From an uncultured Lachnospiraceae bacterium (lineage in GTDB: Bacteria; Bacillota; Clostridia; Lachnospirales; Lachnospiraceae), in contig CALZHV010000149.1 of assembly GCA_945787485.1 (NCBI GenBank), positions 1 to 5,484 of the forward strand: DNA of 5,484 nt. The letters run 5' to 3'. The notes under the pieces are model-generated. The model did no database searches and was not told where the DNA came from. It worked only from the letters and a program-made list of their open reading frames with translations. The number at the start of each line of letters is the position of its first letter. Position 1 is the stretch's first letter. Below, piece after piece: positions 1 to 5,238 of the stretch. Both the position numbers and the translations under genes were made by a program.

Positions 1-15
1 CCACCGCTTGTTCAT
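1..15 (-). CDS. Start of a second mini-ORF, MNKRW..., cut by window edge
   Basis: An ATG at 15-13 opens a frame reading Met-Asn-Lys-Arg-Trp before the window ends. AGGAG lies 5 nt upstream (TAGGAGTTATATG), a better ribosome site than that of the preceding mini-ORF, and the start is 10 nt after that ORF's TGA. It is called only because it repeats the start of the complete 19-codon ORF next to it. Length, product and reality of translation cannot be judged from five codons. It could instead be the start of a longer gene. Confidence 0.3.
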
Positions 16-25
16 ATAACTCCTA

Positions 26-85
26 TCACCAATCAAAATCCCTACACTCTCGAACCACAAACCAAATACGCCACCACTTATTCAT
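26..85 (-). CDS. Candidate 19-residue Trp/Arg-rich mini-protein
   Basis: The ATG at 85-83 to TGA at 28-26 encodes MNKWWRIWFVVRECRDFDW. It begins 19 nt after the lipoprotein stop codon, with a weak GATAGGG ribosome site 7 nt before the ATG. The peptide has four Trp, three Arg, one Lys and one Cys: a short basic-aromatic head, a hydrophobic centre (IWFVV) and a charged tail. I recognise no family. Support comes from the duplicated start context, since the next copy begins MNKRW behind a good AGGAG. The stretch is less AT-rich than the flanks and uses CGT, CGA and AGG arginine codons, which could mean a mobile or repeated cassette. Sixty nucleotides is short enough to be open by chance, so the duplication may be purely a DNA repeat. 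Confidence 0.35.
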   Translation of the reverse strand: MNKWWRIWFVVRECRDFDW

Positions 86-104
86 ATAACAACCCTATCA
101 TCAA

Positions 105-1514
105 TTACCTATTATTATATGCTTCATCATATGTATCATAAACTTCAAAAGTTGATATACATGCTACCCTGTAAAGTAAATCTTCAAACTCCTGTTGCGA
201 AATTTCCGTTTCTCCTAAGAAATATTTCGGATTATCCATATCAGGTCCGTTCTCTCCCATCGGGAACTCAGCATGTGCATATAATGAAAAATCTCCGTTG
301 TCAAGATAATAGCATAATGTTTCATGATACATTCCCGGAATACAGATAAATCCTCTTTGTTCTGCATAAGAAAATTCCATATAGCAATTACCTGAATTAT
401 ACAATAATTCTGCTTTGTTGTTGCTAAAAGTATATACCTGTGTGCAATTTCCTCCATCAGTAGCCAATACCAATTCCGGGAACTGATTACTGTCTACATA
501 AATAAGTGAATATCCATAAATATCTTCTCCGAAACCATTAATTAAAGTTCTGTATGCACCATCCCAATCTCCACCATCTTCATCTGTTCTTTCTTCAGTG
601 GTAGCTTCCGTAGTTTCTTCTATACTTTCTTCTGTTAACGCTTCTGTCATTTCCTGAGTCGATTCTTCTGTTGCTGTTTCAGTCGTACCCTTATCATCGC
701 TGCCGGATAAATCATATCCAACAAATCCACAATAATATCTGACTATTGTATCGTTATTTTTAATTCCCATAGCTGTTGTTTTTTCATCCATATACTCAAG
801 GAATTTGATAAAATCCTCCTGTGTTAAAGCACCATAATACTTATTTTCCGTAAGCTCTGTAACACAGTCGCTAAAGAAATAACAATAAGCAGGAAGCTCA
901 TTTATATTTGTATGTTTTTCTACTGCTTCATCAACCGATACTCTTTCTCCTGTCAGATAATCATAATAACCGTTTACGATGTAACTACCATTAGCATAAT
1001 CAGTGTCGATGTAATATGTATTTACCTCTCCGCCTTTTAATTCATACAGCATACCATCATATTTATCATCATCCGAAACAAGATATGACTCTGTGAAAAA
1101 TATCAACGCATCGTCAACCACTTCATACGTAAATCCATCATCCCAGATAAACATATCCTTCACAACATACTTTTCAACTACTTCACCTTTTTCACAAGCA
1201 AGCACACGAACATTATATATAAAATCTCTGTCCTGTGTTCCAACCATGTCTGCAATAATCATCATTGTCTGATCTTCGAAATACACAAGCTTTCCGATAC
1301 AATCCCAATGTGTAGCTGTCATATAATCGATATCATACTGTGCAATATCTGTCTTGTAGTTTTTTTCAAGATATTCGTTATAATACTCCTTAAATGCCTC
1401 CATCGTGTTTTTTTCGATTAAGCTTTTTACTATTGTAATATTTCTTTTCCCGCATGCAGTAAGACTTACAGTTAAAGCTAACGCCAGCACTATACTTATT
1501 ATTTTTTTCTTCAT
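105..1514 (-). CDS. Lipoprotein with Thr/Glu-rich linker and C-terminal domain
   Basis: This is a predicted membrane-anchored extracytoplasmic lipoprotein of 469 residues and unknown function. The chosen start gives MKKKIISIVLALALTVSLTAC: a Lys-rich n-region, a hydrophobic core and the lipobox L-T-A-C with Cys21 as lipidation site. A GGGAG lies 7 nt upstream. The frame extends eight codons further to an ATG at 1538, but that start has a poorer RBS and would put charged residues before the signal peptide. Residues ~22-270 form an N-terminal domain I do not recognise. Residues ~276-313 are a Thr/Glu-rich, low-complexity linker. Residues ~317-469 resemble C-terminal domains common in Clostridia lipoproteins, with a degenerate acidic-loop motif (YVDSNQFPELVLA) where relatives often have a D-x-[ND]-x-D-G-x-PEL loop. 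Ten further Cys follow the lipobox Cys, unusual for a surface protein. It lies 109 bp downstream of the permease gene, so it may be an accessory or substrate-binding partner of the ABC transporter; that role is inference. Confidence 0.9.
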   Translation of the reverse strand: MKKKIISIVLALALTVSLTACGKRNITIVKSLIEKNTMEAFKEYYNEYLEKNYKTDIAQYDIDYMTATHWDCIGKLVYFEDQTMMIIADMVGTQDRDFIYNVRVLACEKGEVVEKYVVKDMFIWDDGFTYEVVDDALIFFTESYLVSDDDKYDGMLYELKGGEVNTYYIDTDYANGSYIVNGYYDYLTGERVSVDEAVEKHTNINELPAYCYFFSDCVTELTENKYYGALTQEDFIKFLEYMDEKTTAMGIKNNDTIVRYYCGFVGYDLSGSDDKGTTETATEESTQEMTEALTEESIEETTEATTEERTDEDGGDWDGAYRTLINGFGEDIYGYSLIYVDSNQFPELVLATDGGNCTQVYTFSNNKAELLYNSGNCYMEFSYAEQRGFICIPGMYHETLCYYLDNGDFSLYAHAEFPMGENGPDMDNPKYFLGETEISQQEFEDLLYRVACISTFEVYDTYDEAYNNR

Positions 1515-1571
1515 CCTCGTTCTCCCAACAATTTTCATTTGTAAAACAAAGCTCCAACTTTATTCCACTTT

Positions 1572-1606
1572 ATTCTATCATATATTGTCAATTGCAAAAA
1601 CAATAT
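1572..1606 (-). promoter_or_regulatory. Candidate extended -10 promoter with inverted repeat, lipoprotein gene
   Basis: In the permease-lipoprotein gap the minus strand reads TGATAGAAT at 1580-1572, an extended -10 (TGn plus TAGAAT, 5 of 6 matches to TATAAT). There is no good -35 at 17 nt. Directly upstream is a 7-bp perfect inverted repeat, ATATTGT and ACAATAT with an 11-nt spacer (1582-1606), covering the region between -10 and -35 where a repressor could bind. The 5' UTR to the chosen ATG would be about 50 nt. In such AT-rich DNA both elements could be chance. Confidence 0.35.
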
Positions 1607-1623
1607 CCTTGTTTTTATAAATT

Positions 1624-4050
1624 TTACTCTCTATTCTTAAGAGCGTCTGTCATAGGTATTTTATTTATGCTTCTCATATGTAATGCATTTATTATGTAAT
1701 AAGCCAAAAGTCCTATGACAACTATCTCAACATAAATATATGCAGGTAAGTAGAATTCCATATATCCTTCTATCATGCTGGACAAAAATACCAGAACAAG
1801 CTTAAACAGAGCTATCTCAACCGGTATACACACAATAAGTGACGCAATAACAACCATTGACGTAGCTGTAAGATACACCTTTCTAATCTCCTTTTGCTCA
1901 TATCCGAATACCTTCATATATGAAATTGAGATTGCATTTTTATCTATAACCACCCTTGTCAGTATGTATATAAGAATCATGTAAACAATTACAGAGAATA
2001 TATTAATACTCATTATCAGTGTTTCAAACGAATCCATCACTTGATTTGTTGAACCAACAAGGTCATGTCGCGATATCTGTTTCGCAATATATGCATCATC
2101 TATATCAAGCTTACTGTTAGATATAAGGCAATTATATGTATCTTCATCATCACCCAGAAGCTTGTTCAAATCATCCATTTCCATAAATATACATAATGTT
2201 GCATTATATTCATACACATCAGATACCTTAAATGTATATTCTTTATCATTTGTCGAATCGGTTAATACAAATTCATCTCCTATTTTCAAATTCATTTTGT
2301 TGGCAAGAGAGGATGCTATTGTAACAACATTTTCCGTTTTTTCTTCTTTTGATGCCTCGTCTGATGATGTTTCTTCTTTTATCGCTTCTTTAAAATATTC
2401 ACTGTCTTCTTCTATTCCCATCAGTGATACACCAATATCTTTTTGTCCAAGCGGAAACCACATTTCCATCTCATAAACCTTAAGTTTCTCACCGCCTTCT
2501 GCCTCAACAGGGGCTTTAAGAAGATATTGGTATTCAAACGGAATTGATTCATCAATCGTTTCTGTGTAGTGAGCCATAAGCGGATCCAATCCTATTCCGA
2601 ACATAAGCAGAAAGCTTGCAAGGAATATACCGATAAAAAGCATTATATAGCTGCTCTTATTCTGCAATATAACACGTAATCTAAATCGGTTTAAAAAAGA
2701 TATATCAGGTAATTTGGCTGATTTTCTCTGTTTTTTCTTTTTAAGGTCACGTCTTAGGAATTTAAGTGGCTTAAGTGACAGCTTCCTTCTGAGCATAACG
2801 TAATTTATTGCAACCATAATAACAACCGGAAGAATTGTTGTTGTTAAAAATGCCGAAACAGAAAAGTTTATTTCTATTGGTCCGATGCTGTACATAGTGT
2901 AATACATGTCAACAAAAGGATTAATCATTACCGTATAACCAAGTACATTTCCTATTACTGAACCGGCAACTGCTACAATAAGTGTTGTCTGGATGTAATG
3001 CCAGATTATCTCTGATTTCTTATATCCTGATGCAAGCAGTGTACCGATTATTACAGATTCATTTTCAATTGTATTGTTGGTAAGTATGGCAAAAATAAAT
3101 GCAATCAATGCAACAAGCATATATACAAATACTACCATAAATGGTCCATCTGTACCGATATCCATCTCAAGGAATGAAATACTTTGATTCTGGTCTGCTC
3201 TTAAGAAGTTTTTCACCTGATTTCCATCTTCAACAAGCTTCTTAAGCATATCATCGGATACCTTTATCTTCTGCGCTTTGCTCAAATCTTCTTCATCGTA
3301 TGTATAACTATATCGATATGTTATGTCACCTTCTTCAAATTGTTCAAAGCATTCATTTGTTACAACTGACACACAAAATTTAGTTGTGTTCATCATAAGA
3401 TCTGTATTATTTAAGAATAATGCCGTATAGTCAGGCAATGAAACAGTACCACTCACTATGAATTTTTTATCCATTAATGTGATTTCATCTCCGGGTACAA
3501 TTTCTTTATGTCTTGCAAAAACATGGTCAATTGCTATTTCATTATCTTTTTCCGGAAGCTTGCCTTCAAACAAAACCGGTATGTCTATTTCATCTCTCTC
3601 ATTGAAAACAAGCAATTTACAATCATTGTCAGAACTACTGTCTGTCTCGTTAATATTCTCATCGTCAGTTTTATTCTCTGTGTCAGTTCTATTTTCTGTA
3701 TCAGTTTCGTTCTCTGTGTCAGTTTTATTCTCTGTGTCATCTGTTTTTTCTGAGATAAATTGATTTTCAGTCACATAAAAATTCTTTGCCACACGGATAT
3801 TTTGTTCTTCAAAATATTCTATCGTTTCTTCATTTACAGGTTCTAATGTCTCGAAGAAACCGTCTTCCTGATTATTTTCTATCTTGATATCATCGAGATA
3901 TTTTACAGCACCATCCATAGTAGACTGAAATGACGAACCAACACTGATAGTACATATCAATATACACATCATTCCTGCATATTTGGCAAAGTTTTTTGCA
4001 ATATCTCTCGGAATTCTTTTTGCCAGCGGACATCTTTTTATTTTACTCAT
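1624..4050 (-). CDS. ABC transporter permease, two FtsX domains (MacB/LolC-E type)
   Basis: This is the membrane subunit of a MacB/LolCDE-like ABC transporter, 808 residues. By eye there are about eight membrane segments: ~24-42, 302-324, 353-376, 398-420, 467-488, 679-700, 728-752 and 768-790. Large extracytoplasmic domains span ~43-300 and ~489-678. Each half ends in a typical FtsX core, with the characteristic coupling-helix text ASGYKKSEI (~340-348) and VFGYEQKEI (~714-722). A Lys/Arg-rich cytoplasmic stretch (~421-446) joins the halves, and the C-terminus KIPMTDALKNRE is typical of the family. Such transporters do not usually move substrate through a channel; they use ATP-driven mechanical motion to push out peptides, lipids or lipoproteins, or to signal. 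Oddities are an Asp/Thr/Glu/Asn hexapeptide tandem repeat at 105-128 and a Ser/Glu/Lys-rich insert at ~556-574. The start has AGGAGG 8 nt upstream, 12 nt after the ATPase stop. Family call is firm; substrate is unknown. Confidence 0.95.
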   Translation of the reverse strand: MSKIKRCPLAKRIPRDIAKNFAKYAGMMCILICTISVGSSFQSTMDGAVKYLDDIKIENNQEDGFFETLEPVNEETIEYFEEQNIRVAKNFYVTENQFISEKTDDTENKTDTENETDTENRTDTENKTDDENINETDSSSDNDCKLLVFNERDEIDIPVLFEGKLPEKDNEIAIDHVFARHKEIVPGDEITLMDKKFIVSGTVSLPDYTALFLNNTDLMMNTTKFCVSVVTNECFEQFEEGDITYRYSYTYDEEDLSKAQKIKVSDDMLKKLVEDGNQVKNFLRADQNQSISFLEMDIGTDGPFMVVFVYMLVALIAFIFAILTNNTIENESVIIGTLLASGYKKSEIIWHYIQTTLIVAVAGSVIGNVLGYTVMINPFVDMYYTMYSIGPIEINFSVSAFLTTTILPVVIMVAINYVMLRRKLSLKPLKFLRRDLKKKKQRKSAKLPDISFLNRFRLRVILQNKSSYIMLFIGIFLASFLLMFGIGLDPLMAHYTETIDESIPFEYQYLLKAPVEAEGGEKLKVYEMEMWFPLGQKDIGVSLMGIEEDSEYFKEAIKEETSSDEASKEEKTENVVTIASSLANKMNLKIGDEFVLTDSTNDKEYTFKVSDVYEYNATLCIFMEMDDLNKLLGDDEDTYNCLISNSKLDIDDAYIAKQISRHDLVGSTNQVMDSFETLIMSINIFSVIVYMILIYILTRVVIDKNAISISYMKVFGYEQKEIRKVYLTATSMVVIASLIVCIPVEIALFKLVLVFLSSMIEGYMEFYLPAYIYVEIVVIGLLAYYIINALHMRSINKIPMTDALKNRE
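3667..3738. repeat. 18-bp tandem repeat, four in-frame copies within the permease gene
   Basis: Four 18-bp units encode the hexapeptide D-T-E-N-[K/E/R]-T (permease residues 105-128), followed by a degenerate fifth unit (DDENINET, 129-136). Differences between units are a few substitutions, so copy number could change by slippage or recombination without shifting frame. The repeat lies in the first extracytoplasmic domain and is highly polar, so it should form a flexible exposed loop. Confidence 0.9.
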
Positions 4051-4058
4051 ATTTTTGT

Positions 4059-4064
4059 CCTCCT
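4059..4064 (-). promoter_or_regulatory. Permease RBS overlapping the ATPase stop codon
   Basis: The minus strand reads GGTAGGAGGACAAAAATATG. The AGGAGG begins inside the ATPase TAG stop (4065-4063) and sits 8 nt before the permease ATG. Ribosomes finishing the ATPase are thus delivered onto the permease start, consistent with translational coupling and matched subunit levels. Confidence 0.85.
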
Positions 4065-4761
4065 ACCATTCAAGTTCATTTGCTGCAACTTTGCTCTCGT
4101 TTATTTTATTTGATATAATCTTGCCATCTCTTAATTTCAAAATACGGTCTGCCATCATACTTATCGCCTGGTTGTGTGTTACAATAATTATTGTATTGTG
4201 ATATTTCTGATTAATTTTTTCGATAAGCTGTAAAATGTCCTTTGACGTTGTGTAATCCAAAGCACCCGTAGGTTCATCACACAATAATATCTGTGGATTT
4301 TTAACTAATGCACGACCTATTGCACATCTTTGCTGCTGGCCTCCGGACAACTGATTAGGAAATTTATCCTTATGTTCGGTAAGCCCTAATGTTTCCAGCA
4401 ACTCATCTATATCCAATGGCTCATCGGAAAGGTATGCGCATACCTCTATATTTTCTTTTATTGTGAGGTTTGGTATAAGATTATAGAACTGGAATACGAA
4501 TCCAAGATTATTTCTTCTGTAATTTGACAGCTCCTTCTCACTCATATTGTCAGTACAAAATTCACCGATATCTATGCATCCGCTGTCAGCGCTTTCAAGT
4601 CCTCCTATAATGTTAAGTAGCGTTGATTTACCCGAACCTGAAGGTCCTAGTAAAACACAGATTTCTCCATCCTCAACTTCACAGTCGATGCCCTTTAATA
4701 CCTCTGTACGTGATTCTTTTTCTCCATAGAACTTATGGATGTCGTTGATTATTAATTTCAT
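4063..4761 (-). CDS. ABC transporter ATP-binding protein, MacB/LolD type
   Basis: This is the cytoplasmic ATPase that powers the adjacent FtsX-type permease; 232 residues is normal for the LolD/MacB/FtsE group. All catalytic motifs are intact: Walker A GPSGSGKST (39-47), Q-loop Gln91 within FVFQFYNLIPNLT (the text typical of this subfamily), signature LSGGQQQR (138-145), Walker B ILLCDEP (158-164) with catalytic Glu163, D-loop ALD (167-169) and H-loop His196 in VTHN. The start is well supported by AGGAGGAGGAA 5 nt before the ATG. It is the first gene after a riboswitch-terminator leader and is coupled to the permease, so the pair probably forms one (ATPase)2-(permease) machine. The C-terminal ~15 residues after RDGKI are a short variable tail. 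Confidence 0.97.
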   Translation of the reverse strand: MKLIINDIHKFYGEKESRTEVLKGIDCEVEDGEICVLLGPSGSGKSTLLNIIGGLESADSGCIDIGEFCTDNMSEKELSNYRRNNLGFVFQFYNLIPNLTIKENIEVCAYLSDEPLDIDELLETLGLTEHKDKFPNQLSGGQQQRCAIGRALVKNPQILLCDEPTGALDYTTSKDILQLIEKINQKYHNTIIIVTHNQAISMMADRILKLRDGKIISNKINESKVAANELEW

Positions 4762-4766
4762 GATAG

Positions 4767-4777
4767 TTCCTCCTCCT
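4767..4777 (-). promoter_or_regulatory. Strong RBS of the ATPase gene
   Basis: AGGAGGAGGAA on the minus strand, with CTATC between it and the ATG at 4761. The extended AGGAGG repeat suggests efficient translation once transcription passes the upstream terminator, so control is more likely at termination than at initiation of translation. Confidence 0.85.
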
Positions 4778-4854
4778 ATAAGATGCAGTACCCCTCTTGC
4801 TCATCCTAAGCTGAAAATTATTTATATAAAAATATAATAAATTTTCCTATCAAT

Positions 4855-4884
4855 AAAAAAGTGGGTACATCAACTGTACCCACC
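4855..4884 (-). terminator. Intrinsic terminator in the riboswitch leader
   Basis: On the minus strand a perfect 8-bp stem GTGGGTAC / GTACCCAC closes a 7-nt loop (AGTTGAT) and is followed at once by TTTTTTATTG. A G-U pair can extend the stem (4884). It lies ~55 nt after the 3' strand of aptamer stem P1 and ~95 nt before the ATPase ATG, where a regulatory attenuator is expected. On the plus strand the stem has no following T-run, so it acts on minus transcripts only. Confidence 0.92.
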
Positions 4885-4917
4885 AGACTATCAAATAATT
4901 ATTTTGCAATAAGGTTA

Positions 4918-4939
4918 GCACAGTTCAATATTACTGCGC
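4918..4939 (-). other. Linker hairpin between aptamer and terminator
   Basis: On the minus strand GCGCAG (4939-4934) can pair with CTGTGC (4923-4918) around a 10-nt AT-rich loop, giving six pairs including one G-U. Its first two bases overlap the last two of the P1 3' strand (4938-4939), so P1 and this hairpin compete slightly at their border or stack end to end. It is a candidate part of the expression platform; no function is proven by sequence. Confidence 0.4.
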
Positions 4940-5035
4940 CTCAGTCTCATCAATTAAGGTAAACCAGGATTTACGGATTGCTCCAACCATGATGTTGATT
5001 TACCGCATCATACGATGCCGACTACTCCCTAAAGC
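4938..5035 (-). promoter_or_regulatory. yybP-ykoY family manganese riboswitch aptamer
   Basis: The transcript (minus strand) shows the family layout in order. P1 5' strand GCUUUAG (5035-5029) is followed by the L1 motif GGGAGUAG (5029-5022). Hairpin P2 is GCAUC-GUAU-GAUGC (5018-5005). The L3 strand is AUCAACAUCAUGG (~4999-4987). A variable hairpin GUAAA...UUUAC follows, then GAUGAGA and the P1 3' strand CUGAGGC (4944-4938). P1 pairs over all seven positions (two G-U), with the conserved GGGAGUAG and GAGA next to it as in RF00080. Members of this family bind Mn2+ where L1 docks on L3 and usually raise expression of Mn2+ efflux or metal-handling membrane proteins. Here it precedes an intrinsic terminator and an ABC exporter operon, so Mn2+-dependent antitermination is the likely mode. 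The call rests on motif and fold recognised by eye, without a covariance-model score. Confidence 0.85.
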
Positions 5036-5042
5036 TTGATTT

Positions 5043-5071
5043 ATTATATTTCACAAAAAAAGTTTTGTCAA
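5043..5071 (-). promoter_or_regulatory. Sigma-A promoter of the riboswitch-ABC operon
   Basis: On the minus strand a consensus -35 TTGACA (5071-5066), a 17-nt spacer (5065-5049) and a consensus -10 TATAAT (5048-5043). The expected start is an A near 5036, so the RNA would begin essentially at the first base of aptamer stem P1, with no leader before it. An A/T-rich upstream region may act as an UP element. A consensus promoter suggests constant transcription, leaving regulation to the riboswitch. Confidence 0.92.
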
Positions 5072-5086
5072 TAAGCTTATTTTTCG

Positions 5087-5238
5087 TTTATTCAACTTAT
5101 TTATTCAACTGACAAAATCTTTACTCTATTATTGTTTCTATTTATTGCTATTTTTTTACTATTATTTATTGCTATTATTTATTGCTTTTCTTTATCACCT
5201 TTATTTATTGCTTTTATTTATTGCTTTTATTTATTGCT
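5087..5238. repeat. AT-rich array of TTTATT-based units with ~13-bp period
   Basis: TTTATTCAACT occurs at 5087-5097 and 5100-5110 (13 bp apart). ATTTATTGCT then occurs six times, starting at 5140, 5164, 5177, 5203, 5216 and 5229, with spacings 24, 13, 26, 13 and 13. The underlying unit is about TTTATTGCTNTTA on the plus strand (AGCAATAAAT on the minus). It lies upstream of the riboswitch promoter and contains no believable gene. It may be slippage-derived low-complexity DNA or a protein-binding array. Confidence 0.75.

Larger units (their letters stand above)
1..107. repeat. Imperfect ~70-bp direct repeat, two copies
   Basis: Positions 1-20 recur at 71-90 with two mismatches (CCACC[G/A]CTT[G/A]TTCATATAAC), and the similarity continues at 22-33 versus 94-105 after a 2-bp indel. 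On the minus strand each copy carries the same cassette: a purine-rich RBS-like stretch, then TTATATGAA[C/T]AAG[C/T]GGTGG. Both copies therefore place an ATG and the codons Met-Asn-Lys-(Arg/Trp)-Trp in the same context. Copy 2 overlaps the stop codon of the upstream lipoprotein gene, and copy 1 runs off the window, so the array may continue to the left. Confidence 0.75.

Noticed and set aside
1..138. Plus-strand open frame from the window start (PPLVHITPIT...)
   Set aside because: It has no start in the window; the two repeat copies fall in different plus frames, whereas on the minus strand both give ATG plus the same codons behind RBS-like sequence.
1515..1538. Upstream ATG of the lipoprotein gene at 1538
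   Set aside because: It would add MKIVGRTR before a classic MKKK signal peptide, and its GGAG lies too far (13 nt) from the ATG; the ATG at 1514 has GGGAG at 7 nt.
3458..3763. Plus-strand ORF with FSVSVLFSVSV repeats
   Set aside because: It is antisense to the permease; its repeats mirror the 18-bp tandem repeat, and the permease frame is clearly the coding one.
4825..4853. Promoter just after the terminator (TTGATA ... TTTATA, minus strand)
   Set aside because: The -35 is 5 of 6, but the -10 matches only 3 of 6 at 17 nt, and it overlaps the terminator U-run in AT-rich DNA; too weak to call.
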